Source: a virus
Length of the DNA: 41,791 bases
Virus record (IMG/VR): IMGVR_UViG_3300013372_004772
Coordinates: 1-41,791 of that record
Reading direction: 5' to 3' (one strand)
Shown: positions 1 to 8,503 of the stretch, piece by piece
Layout: each line of letters begins with the position of its first letter
Position numbering within the stretch: the first letter of the stretch is position 1
Program-made: the position numbers and the translations under genes
Notes under the pieces: generated by a model
The model's database searches: none
Told to the model about the DNA's origin: nothing
Seen by the model: the letters and a program-made list of their open reading frames with translations, nothing else

Positions 1-3000
1 CAAGGTCCCAATCATCGATGGCGTGGAAATGTCGTTATCCTCCCTTTGCGTGAAGTCAAGATAATGGCCGATTTCATGGACCAACACGGCGTAGCCAAGT
101 CTCTGCTTTACCTTGTCTGCCACCTCGGCCCATTCTTTGGCTTCTGGCGAACCTTGTTCGGGTTCACGTAATTCAAAACCAAGTGGAATGTCAAGAGATG
201 CAAAAAGATTTGTCAGATTACGTGACTGCCTGGGACTCCTAAGGGCCTCATTCCAACGACTCACAAACCCGGCTTCGGCGGCATCTTCTGGGGAACCGTC
301 GTTGTTGATTGTGGATAAATTAATTAATATTTCAGATTTGGTTTTATTATCACCTAGTTTTGCTCGAGACCACCACTTTTGTTTTGGAGCAAATGCCCCC
401 ATGGATGAGTCACTAAACTCGGAGGATTCAAAATTAATCTCAAGTTCGTCTCTTTCGGTGAGTCCCTTAATATCGAGATTATTCAAAACGTCGTCAAGCG
501 CCTGCAGCACCCCATACATTGCCAACTGATGCTGTCTGTCTGTTTCCGTTTTTGGTTCAATGGCGGACTTTGGCGCGTTCACTTTTACACCATGAGTTTT
601 TTCAAAGTATTTTGCCACGTCTTTCCGCGTAGAGCCAAATCTAGTTTTTTGCGTTTCGATATCTGCCACAACTGGCGTTCCATCTGCAGCCCGACCGAAT
701 GTGAGTTCGCTTGGACCATTGGTGACTTTTTCTCTGGTGGTTCTGGACGATAACCCACCACTGCGCGTGCTTGACGCCAAACCACCACTGCGTTTTGGTT
801 TGTCTGGTTGTTTTGCTTTTGTGGCGTCGAGTCTTTTAAGTTCTTCATTAATCATGCTAGTTAAATTGGCTTTATTTTTTTCATCATTTCCCGGTTCGTT
901 GTCGGGATGGTCGAAAAGCATGAATGTTCTCCCCGTACCAACACCGTGTGTTTTTTCATATCGACGCAAAAATGCCTCATAGGGCGTAGTTTTTTCGTCT
1001 GGGACTAATTCCTCAACTGTCACTCCCTCCCAATCGCCCGAATCTATTTTTCCCTGAACCCACACTCTTGTCATTTGCGGATTGAATGGTTCCACTTCAT
1101 CCAGTGGCAGCAACTGAGAATCCAGAACCAAATCAATCCCTCGTTCGGCTAACTCTTCACGTTTTTGGGCGGCTTTAATAATTGAAGTTACGTTTTGGTC
1201 CGATAGTGGATTGACTCCAACTGAAGAAGACTTTCCCATGTCTGTTCTAATTTCCGCGGGGGACACAACGACAGCAGCAATATCCTGGCCACCGAATGAG
1301 CCAAGAATCATTGCTTCTTGATACACCGCTTTGCCGCTTCCATCTTTAAGCAAATTGGCAGCAGGTGAAGCAACTGAGTCCATATCCCCAGTCCTGTCTG
1401 CATAAAGAATTGACGCTGGATTGAAATATGAATCCCGATATGGACTTGCCTCAATTGTCGAAAGTTTTGCTGCAGGAGACCTTGAGCCAGCATTGGTGAC
1501 ACTATCCCCCTGGAAAACCAGTGACCGCTCGGCAACATCGGAGCGCAGAATAACCCTAGACCTTCCATACTGACTCATGTCGGCATTGTCCGCCTGAGCC
1601 GCCGCTCCAACCGCATAGGGATGCTGTATCTCCACGTCCTCGCCATATTTTTTCTTTAACGTGGAGACTCGGCGTTTTTCGGAAACTGCGGAAGTCACAA
1701 AACCAGACGCAGGCCGCAATTTTCTAGTTGATTCTGAATCGTCGTCATAGGGGATACCCAGATAATTTAATTCCTGTATCTTGCGGGCATTGGCCGTAAA
1801 CAGCGGGTCGAACCCGAATCTTTCACTGAGCCCCCGCACTCCCGCCCTCTTCATATCATCGACATCGTGCACCGTTAGGTATCTATCGCTGTTGATGATT
1901 CGAATAGGGTCACTTACTTGAACAGATACATTTTGACTAAATTGTGGTGGAAGTCTTTTTAGCGCATCCTCAACCGCAAGATTTAATTCATCAGGGGACA
2001 TTTTTTCAATGTCTTGAATTAATTGTTTAATTATTTCTGCTTTTGCGTCATCGCCCTGCTCGACCGCGTCTTTGACCGCTTGCTCCAGTCTGCCCTTGTA
2101 TCCATTGGGGAACTTGCCGGATGGGCTCATCGTGAGCGCGGTGCTGCCTGATTTTTTGTCTTTAGATACCTCGGGCATCACATCTCTTTCGTACCTGTCA
2201 ATATCAATGCCTTTTTCCTTTGCCTGCGAAAGAATTTCTGCTGTACGATTTCCCGACGTTGACGACGCCAAACCTTGTCGGTCTCTTAGTTTTCTTACAA
2301 CGGAAGCAGAGAAGTCTGGGGCCGTTGCATCGCGTGCCGCCACCTTCTTTTTGGCGATACCAAACTCGTCGGTCCATTCGTTTGCAAGACGGAGAATTTT
2401 GGTAATTGGCGCATCCAAAACAATGACGGCCATTTCGTGGTTGTTCCCCAAGATGCCGTCCTCAAAATCCATCGCCAGCATTGCGGCCCATCTGTGATGG
2501 CCATCGACCACATAGCCATCCCTGGAAACGAAAATGGGCTTCTTGCCTGGGTCATACGTACCCGCCTTTTTTGCACCCATCATTCCTGCAACTTTTTGTC
2601 CCTGCATGTCTCTTTGGGTCGCCTTGAGTTTGTCTGAGCGCATTGTCGTTGGCTCTCCCGAAGAAATACCTCCAACCGTTTTCAAATACTCCAAGAACGA
2701 TTCAGTTCCATTGACTTCGACTGATATCTTTTCTCCCTTGGCGAGTCTCTTTGCATTCTGCGCTTCGAGCATTTTCTCTGCGGCGCTTCCAGGAACTGGT
2801 TTTCCTTCTGCTTGTGGCATCATGAATCTTGGAATTCCCTTGTTTCCTAAACAAAATGCGCTAGTTCCTTTCACTGTCACCTGACAAAGGTCAAATACGA
2901 AATTATCTAATTCTTCTTTTGAGATTTCACCATTCTCTGCCATGTTTTCCAAAGTAGAAATCATTTTTGCCAATTCATCAATGAGGGTGTGGGCGCCCTC

Positions 3001-6000
3001 CATGTCCGGCATGTCAACATCATGGCCATCAAGAAGCGCCATAACACCTTCCTCAACCGTAGAAACGGAGACAAGTTTTCTTTCAATGGCGGGTTGAATG
3101 TTTAATGATTTAAGATAATTGCTCCAATTCTGCTGCATGAGGCTGTCATCTTCATCGTCTGGGTCGTCGATATCAATATCAGCAAAAGCCTCTCGCACTA
3201 AATCGTCGATTCTTTTACTCTCGGGCGTCGAGGTTCGAGACGCCATGCCAACACGAGCAGCGCGCTTGGAGGGAACGTATGGTTCTGGGCTTTCTTCAAG
3301 TTCACGAATAAGTTTGTCTGGTGCATTAGCGGAACCCGCATCCCTAACACGGCCGTAAGGGACGTTGCCGAATTCTCTTGTTTCCCCGTTTTTGTACGAA
3401 ACTGTAAGGGTTCCGGTTTGTGGGTCATATTCAATTTTCTTGGCAATTGATGAATTGCGTGAATCTAGTTCCATTGCCACAGCAGCCTGTGCTCTTGGTG
3501 CTCTAGTTAATTCTTGATGTCTTTCGATTCTATTTTCTGAACGCTTTGCGACAATTCTTTGCCCTAGTGGCCGTGATTCATTTGTGCCAAGGGAATGCAA
3601 AACCTGCCTTAACTCATTTAATTGTTCATCGGGCCCCTTCTGGGAAGCGATTCTTCCAATTGCAACACCATCGGTTCTTCTGCCGACAATCTCTATTTCT
3701 CCGGGAGGGAGAATCAGCGAACCTATTTCGCCACCGTTGGTTCCTGGAGTTTTGTCAGGCAAACCCTTAGAACCTTCCGGTACAACAATCATTAATCGTT
3801 GTACTGAACTTTCCGTATCGGTATCCAAAGACGAAACGTCATCCACTGAGTGCATAACCGCCGTAAAGTGCTTATTAACGGATATCAGCGCATTCGAGTC
3901 GTTACCAAGTGCGCCAGTTGGTAAATGGATTTCAGCAACAACTTCTGTCGGCATCTCCGAAGAATCAATCAAATCGATAAAAGGTATTAACTGATTTTCG
4001 ATTGAGTTAACAACTTCATTTGTTCGTGATTGCAGCGCCCTGCCCCACTCGACTGGGTCGGAAGTATTCCATTTTGCACCCCTCCAGTCACCATCAATTA
4101 TTTGTCTCTGCTGCGAGGTCGCGGTATCCATGATTGATTCGTGGACTTGACTTCCCATTCGCGAAACATCAGTTCTTGAAGAAAGACCCCCTGCGGAATC
4201 AATTAAACTTGCGATTTCTCTTACGTAATCGTCGATTTCACCAATAACGGTTCCGCCTGGAATGTCTTCGAGTTCCCGACGGTTTTTGCGACGCCTCAAA
4301 CCCCTGCTAATAGATTCCTTAATCGACTTCTTGATACTGTCTCGCGTAAGAGCGACTACTGGTTTTGCGTCAGGGTTGGCCATGCCAAAGTCGGTGGGGA
4401 TATCCGTATCGAAATCAAGTGGTCCAAGGAATGCATCTATTTCTGGAGTTCGCTCAAGAAGCCCTGCCTCAACTGCTGCACCAACATCTGCCTGCATTTC
4501 GGCAATGGTGAGGGCGGACTTGATTTTAAATGTTTTGTGAAGTTCGTCGAGAACTTCTTCGCTTTTGCTTTCGTAGGCTCTGGCGACTTGGGTGTATACG
4601 TCTAGGGCTGCTTCGTACTTTGTTGTGCCAATTTCACCTCTTGCCTCCATGGCTTTTATTTCTCGATGCAGTTTCTGCAGGGGTAAATACAGTTCTCTTC
4701 TTTCCTTGACATCCGCATTGATGAATGGCGCCATATATGCAGCACTCCAGTAATTCTTCATGGCATATTTCCCGCCTGCGTTTTTACTAAGAAGGACTTG
4801 CATTACTTCGGGTAAATTGTCAAGCGCATTTGGAAGCCAATCGCTATTGCTAATAATCGATGCAAAATCCCAATCCCTACCGAAAAGGCTCGGGAAACTT
4901 GCCTCACCGCTGAGCAGCCCTTGGGCAAGTCTCATCAACTCTTCGCTAGTGTAATTGTCTGTGATGCCCGGAATTGATTTGAGATAGTTTGCTATAAGCA
5001 CTAATTGTCGACCGTGAATCATTTCGTGATTCATGATGAACATTCCTTGACCGAGCGTCCCCTGAGTTGCCGAAATTGCAAACTGCTGATACTCGTCACC
5101 CTTGTCGATTTGTTCCCGCATTGCGGCGAGGTTCATGGTTTCGGAAAAATAACTCTCCTTAATTCTTCGCGCTCCCTCTCTATCTAACGAAGTTGATATT
5201 GCTTGCAATTTTGCAACCTCTGTGCCCGCTGTGCCATCTGCTTCGAATAGGGTGAATCCGTTTCCATCTTGACCCATGTTCTCCATGGACTTCAATGGAA
5301 CGATTGGGTTGATGCCGATATCGAATCCGCCCGCTTCATTTGCCCACGTCACGGCATCGGAAGTACCGTTGAATTTGTCGTCTGGGTGAATAAATTCTAT
5401 TTTTCCAATTCTCGAAGTCAATTCTGGATATTTCCTACGTTGGTTGGCCAAAGCAATCAACATGCCAGATTCTTGCTGAATTAAGCCATTGTATTTCCCT
5501 ATCACGCCTGCAAATACTTTTTCCTCCATTGAGCCTGGCGCGAATACGTCGGACATTTTTTTTCGTCCTTCAAAAACTGCCAAAACGTCATCTCTGAATT
5601 TTTTTACATCTCCACCATATTTGGTATCTATTAAATTTTTGAACTCACTTGCCGTAATGCCAAATTTTTGAGGGTTGGAATCTAGGTACGTAAAAACCAA
5701 ACTCATTTGCGTGGCCCTGTGTTTGGCCATTGCTTTGTCGAAATTTTTATCACCTGGATTTGCTCCGTAAAGTCCGCTGAAATCTGCCGCCCATGCGCCC
5801 CCTTCCGGACTTTTCATCTTTTCAAATACTTTTGCAATTCCATCTTGAACGGAGTTCGGGTTCGTGGGGTCGATATCAATACCCATATCTCTGGCCATGT
5901 CCAGAAACTCAGTTACGTCTGAGCGAGTTTTGTCTTTCAATCTTTGCCGCATAACGGCTGTTTTTGTTAATCTTTTTATTTCCGCTTCGCTTTTCTCTGG

Positions 6001-6993
6001 GAATGCTCTGCGAATTAGAGTTTCGAAAACGTCTTCGTAGTCATCTGGGTCAATTGGTATGGCTGAGGCAGCGAGGTCGGCAACGTCTTTTGCGAATTCC
6101 GGTGAAGGTATTTCTCTGCCGTCTGGTCCAAGAATCCCCGTACCACGGAGTCTCCCCGTAGTGCTCGCCAATCCTCGAGCAACCCTGCTTTGGGCTTGTC
6201 TGGAAACTCGAGAAACACCACCCGCCCCATCGGAAACAAGCGGTACTGCGGAATCAATGTCAGAAATATCCGCCATCGCGGCTTGTACCGCATTGCGCAC
6301 AAAATCGACTACGGCTCTGCCAATTGCGGGTGTAAAATCAAAACAGTTGCTCCCAATTTCATCTGTGAATTGGTTGGCTGCGGGCACACCTGGAGGGCAA
6401 CGCATTCTCCCACTTGGGTCGAGAACTATACCAACAGCCCTTGCCGCAGCCTGTCCGATATTCCCAGCGGCACTTCCGATACTTGGCCCCAATGCCTTGA
6501 CTTTTAATTGCCCAGTACGTTTGTCCATCTTTGCAGGGCGAGCAATAATTTTTGGATTGAAATCTTTGGAAAAACTTTCTCCTGCTGCTTTTACCAGGTC
6601 ATCCTGTTTTACCGTTCTCGGCCTGTCAATCCATCCGACATTTGCGACATCTCCCATTTGCCCATCGAGATTAAAGCGTGGAGTTACTTCAAAATATTGA
6701 TTTTCTTTTTTCTTTGCTTTTGGGTCGTAGCAGTGAGTTCCAATTCGTTTGAAATTGGATTCTTTTTTGCGCTTATCTTTGTTATCTGCCGACGCATTCG
6801 CCCTGCCGGACCCTCCGCGCTTCCCGGCGCCCATGGCGGCCTTGGTTGCGTAGTCGGCAGAAAACGGAAATACGCTGAGCATCTGCCGAGTCTCGGCAAA
6901 TTCGAAAATCCGTTCTTGTTTTGATTTTGTGACTATCGGCGCAAATCTTTGATTTGTGATTACACGCGATATGACGACCCTACGCTCCTGCAT
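1..6993 (-). CDS. Giant polyvalent virion protein (3' end outside window)
   Basis: An uninterrupted frame of 2331 codons runs off the left edge; I checked every in-frame codon and found no stop. ATG at 6993 follows AGGAAAAGG by about 8 nt. Visible segments: basic N-terminus with a Cys-Pro-Pro-Gly...Gln-Phe-Thr...Cys motif (199-217); a zinc-protease-like HEMIH followed by Gly-Arg-Gln (656-660); a weak ADP-ribosyltransferase-like strand SLILPPGEIEIV (1092-1103); a KTSC-like segment (about 1185-1240); a ParB/Srx-like domain with DGHHRW (1497-1502); and a second HExxH, HEIGHYLD (2306-2313). Short GL[AS]S-type peptides separate these segments. The gene is last in the visible portal-protease operon. 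Such architecture fits polyvalent proteins packaged with phage DNA and injected into the host; that role is inference. Individual enzymatic activities are unproven, and the weakest call is the ADP-ribosyltransferase-like part. Confidence 0.85.
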   Translation of the reverse strand, partial: MQERRVVISRVITNQRFAPIVTKSKQERIFEFAETRQMLSVFPFSADYATKAAMGAGKRGGSGRANASADNKDKRKKESNFKRIGTHCYDPKAKKKENQYFEVTPRFNLDGQMGDVANVGWIDRPRTVKQDDLVKAAGESFSKDFNPKIIARPAKMDKRTGQLKVKALGPSIGSAAGNIGQAAARAVGIVLDPSGRMRCPPGVPAANQFTDEIGSNCFDFTPAIGRAVVDFVRNAVQAAMADISDIDSAVPLVSDGAGGVSRVSRQAQSRVARGLASTTGRLRGTGILGPDGREIPSPEFAKDVADLAASAIPIDPDDYEDVFETLIRRAFPEKSEAEIKRLTKTAVMRQRLKDKTRSDVTEFLDMARDMGIDIDPTNPNSVQDGIAKVFEKMKSPEGGAWAADFSGLYGANPGDKNFDKAMAKHRATQMSLVFTYLDSNPQKFGITASEFKNLIDTKYGGDVKKFRDDVLAVFEGRKKMSDVFAPGSMEEKVFAGVIGKYNGLIQQESGMLIALANQRRKYPELTSRIGKIEFIHPDDKFNGTSDAVTWANEAGGFDIGINPIVPLKSMENMGQDGNGFTLFEADGTAGTEVAKLQAISTSLDREGARRIKESYFSETMNLAAMREQIDKGDEYQQFAISATQGTLGQGMFIMNHEMIHGRQLVLIANYLKSIPGITDNYTSEELMRLAQGLLSGEASFPSLFGRDWDFASIISNSDWLPNALDNLPEVMQVLLSKNAGGKYAMKNYWSAAYMAPFINADVKERRELYLPLQKLHREIKAMEARGEIGTTKYEAALDVYTQVARAYESKSEEVLDELHKTFKIKSALTIAEMQADVGAAVEAGLLERTPEIDAFLGPLDFDTDIPTDFGMANPDAKPVVALTRDSIKKSIKESISRGLRRRKNRRELEDIPGGTVIGEIDDYVREIASLIDSAGGLSSRTDVSRMGSQVHESIMDTATSQQRQIIDGDWRGAKWNTSDPVEWGRALQSRTNEVVNSIENQLIPFIDLIDSSEMPTEVVAEIHLPTGALGNDSNALISVNKHFTAVMHSVDDVSSLDTDTESSVQRLMIVVPEGSKGLPDKTPGTNGGEIGSLILPPGEIEIVGRRTDGVAIGRIASQKGPDEQLNELRQVLHSLGTNESRPLGQRIVAKRSENRIERHQELTRAPRAQAAVAMELDSRNSSIAKKIEYDPQTGTLTVSYKNGETREFGNVPYGRVRDAGSANAPDKLIRELEESPEPYVPSKRAARVGMASRTSTPESKRIDDLVREAFADIDIDDPDDEDDSLMQQNWSNYLKSLNIQPAIERKLVSVSTVEEGVMALLDGHDVDMPDMEGAHTLIDELAKMISTLENMAENGEISKEELDNFVFDLCQVTVKGTSAFCLGNKGIPRFMMPQAEGKPVPGSAAEKMLEAQNAKRLAKGEKISVEVNGTESFLEYLKTVGGISSGEPTTMRSDKLKATQRDMQGQKVAGMMGAKKAGTYDPGKKPIFVSRDGYVVDGHHRWAAMLAMDFEDGILGNNHEMAVIVLDAPITKILRLANEWTDEFGIAKKKVAARDATAPDFSASVVRKLRDRQGLASSTSGNRTAEILSQAKEKGIDIDRYERDVMPEVSKDKKSGSTALTMSPSGKFPNGYKGRLEQAVKDAVEQGDDAKAEIIKQLIQDIEKMSPDELNLAVEDALKRLPPQFSQNVSVQVSDPIRIINSDRYLTVHDVDDMKRAGVRGLSERFGFDPLFTANARKIQELNYLGIPYDDDSESTRKLRPASGFVTSAVSEKRRVSTLKKKYGEDVEIQHPYAVGAAAQADNADMSQYGRSRVILRSDVAERSLVFQGDSVTNAGSRSPAAKLSTIEASPYRDSYFNPASILYADRTGDMDSVASPAANLLKDGSGKAVYQEAMILGSFGGQDIAAVVVSPAEIRTDMGKSSSVGVNPLSDQNVTSIIKAAQKREELAERGIDLVLDSQLLPLDEVEPFNPQMTRVWVQGKIDSGDWEGVTVEELVPDEKTTPYEAFLRRYEKTHGVGTGRTFMLFDHPDNEPGNDEKNKANLTSMINEELKRLDATKAKQPDKPKRSGGLASSTRSGGLSSRTTREKVTNGPSELTFGRAADGTPVVADIETQKTRFGSTRKDVAKYFEKTHGVKVNAPKSAIEPKTETDRQHQLAMYGVLQALDDVLNNLDIKGLTERDELEINFESSEFSDSSMGAFAPKQKWWSRAKLGDNKTKSEILINLSTINNDGSPEDAAEAGFVSRWNEALRSPRQSRNLTNLFASLDIPLGFELREPEQGSPEAKEWAEVADKVKQRLGYAVLVHEIGHYLDFTQREDNDISTPSMIGTL
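739..789 (-). repeat. Tandem SGGL[AS]SxT peptide repeat inside the giant protein
   Basis: The frame encodes SGGLASSTR followed directly by SGGLSSRT (residues about 2069-2085). Single copies of the same motif occur at residues 274, 936, 1249 and 1574 of this protein, near residue 1061 of the prohead protease fusion, and near residue 677 of the tape measure. The doubled copy lies between an unassigned segment and the C-terminal HExxH segment. It may be a linker or a processing site. Confidence 0.7.
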
Positions 6994-7019
6994 GGCAGGT
7001 ACCTTTTCCTGGTCGTTTT

Positions 7020-8366
7020 TTACGACTCTGGGTTATATTTTGATTCCTCAACTTCTGAGTTGAGTAGTTCAAATTCCAGAAGTTGGGACATAAAATCTCC
7101 ATCAGGACCACTTTCATTAGCCGATGACGCAGATTTCCCACCGACAACCCATGTTGCTGGAACGAGAGATTCGGCACCGAGTGCTTTCGCCCTCTGCATG
7201 ATGTGGCGTTTTACCGCGCTCTTATCTTTTGCGCGTCCAAATGCCTGAATCGCATTGGAAAGGTCTTCCTTGTTGGCAATCGGGTATGAGCCATCTGGCA
7301 AAGCGGTGCCTTCTTTGGCCATTTTTTCTCTTTGCTCATCCGTAAACGCACGCTTGAGTGCAATTTCCGCCACCTCGGCGTCGATTGCTTCGGCATCTTC
7401 CTCTTCATATTTGTCGTATCCGAGGACTTCTCCGTCCAGAGCGACGAACACATCGTATGACTTCCCGTCAATGCCATCAATCTCCACAGCGTAGGCGTCG
7501 TAGCCCTCAAACACGTCGGGCTCAACGGCAACGACAGTTCCCTGAATTGACTTTGTTGCAATTTCGGCAGCATCATTGAAATCAATCAGCATCATTTCAT
7601 CAACAAGTGACTTCTGCTCAAACGCATTGTTGTCAAGTTTGTGCCAACCCAGTACTTCGGCGGTTGAACCGTCAACGAAAACCTCAATCGGTCTCCCGTC
7701 TTTTGCCTCAACGTCGACGACAAACATGTCTGCTTCGGCCGAATAGCCAGAGTCAAGAACCTTTCCGTCGAACATATCTTCAGCGATTCCCTCAACGTGG
7801 AGTAGGCCTGGCATTCCCTTTTCCGCCATGCAACCACCAACGCAGTCATCACAAACCGACTGACCGCCCGGATACACCTTGCGGTCGATTGCGCAGAGGT
7901 AACCCCTGGCACCAACGTCTGCGGTTTTGTATCCCATGGTCCGTAGGCGACGAGACTTCATCTGCTCCATTTCGTCATCTTCTTCTTCGTCATCTTCGTC
8001 TTCATCTTCCATGACGTCGGCATCATCATCATCCTCATCATCGCCCATCGCCACTTCTTCTTCTTCTTCTTCGTCGTCGTCTTCATCGTCTTCGTCCATC
8101 GCCTTAATTTTCATGGGCTTCTTTTTCTTTTTGGGCATAGACATGTACATTTTTTCATCTGTTTCGTCTGCGTCAACTACTTCTGCTTGGTCGTCCATCT
8201 CTTCGTCTGAGTGGGCCATCTTCATTTGCACTGGCATCGCACCACACGAAGCACACACCTTTGCGCCCGCTTCAAAGCCGCAGTCAGCCGCAGCAAGGCC
8301 CTTTGCACACTTCAGAACTGAACCGTCCGTATCGAGTTTAACAATCGCGTTCTTATCGTAATCCAT
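7020..8366 (-). CDS. Acidic head-operon protein with Cys clusters and PepSY-like repeats
   Basis: 448 residues; ATG preceded by AAGGAG at 9 nt. Order of parts: an N-terminal zinc-ribbon-like cluster (C20, C29, C38, C41); a Lys patch (79-88); an almost pure Asp/Glu stretch (91-135); a second cluster (C158, C172, C175, C179); two PepSY-like alpha-beta repeats (about 188-245 and 263-320); and a C-terminal segment (351-406, LPDGSYPI...HIMQRAKALG) like a small domain common in actinophage capsid and protease proteins. It lies between the prohead protease fusion and the giant protein. A scaffold-like or internal head protein is plausible given the acidity and context, but I do not recognise an established function. 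It lacks the look of an HK97-fold major capsid protein. Confidence 0.8.
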   Translation of the reverse strand: MDYDKNAIVKLDTDGSVLKCAKGLAAADCGFEAGAKVCASCGAMPVQMKMAHSDEEMDDQAEVVDADETDEKMYMSMPKKKKKPMKIKAMDEDDEDDDEEEEEEVAMGDDEDDDDADVMEDEDEDDEEEDDEMEQMKSRRLRTMGYKTADVGARGYLCAIDRKVYPGGQSVCDDCVGGCMAEKGMPGLLHVEGIAEDMFDGKVLDSGYSAEADMFVVDVEAKDGRPIEVFVDGSTAEVLGWHKLDNNAFEQKSLVDEMMLIDFNDAAEIATKSIQGTVVAVEPDVFEGYDAYAVEIDGIDGKSYDVFVALDGEVLGYDKYEEEDAEAIDAEVAEIALKRAFTDEQREKMAKEGTALPDGSYPIANKEDLSNAIQAFGRAKDKSAVKRHIMQRAKALGAESLVPATWVVGGKSASSANESGPDGDFMSQLLEFELLNSEVEESKYNPES

Positions 8367-8447
8367 GTTGTATGGCTCCTTGTTGCGTTACGAGACGACA
8401 ATAGCACGTGCTGCACCGACCCGTTGTATGTAAAATTCGTTTTAAAA

Positions 8448-8481
8448 ATTATACTTCACTTAACTATGTTGCCGTGAAGTA
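8448..8481 (-). promoter_or_regulatory. Possible promoter inside an inverted repeat
   Basis: On the minus strand TATAAT lies at 8453-8448, and TTCACG sits 19 nt upstream as a weak -35. A perfect 8-bp inverted repeat, TACTTCAC/GTGAAGTA (8452-8459 and 8474-8481), overlaps both elements. This could be an operator covering a promoter for the 448-residue gene and the giant gene. The rest of the 137-nt gap (8367-8503) holds the strong AAGGAG site and nothing else I can name. Confidence 0.45.
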
Positions 8482-8503
8482 ATTGAAATTATGCGCTTGC
8501 GGA

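Noticed and set aside
6059-6700. A 213-codon plus-strand frame opposite the giant gene
   Set aside because: The minus-strand frame is continuous and carries recognisable motifs; the plus frame is compositionally a shadow.
7927-8361. A plus-strand poly-Ser frame
   Set aside because: It is the antisense of the Asp/Glu tract in the 448-residue protein.
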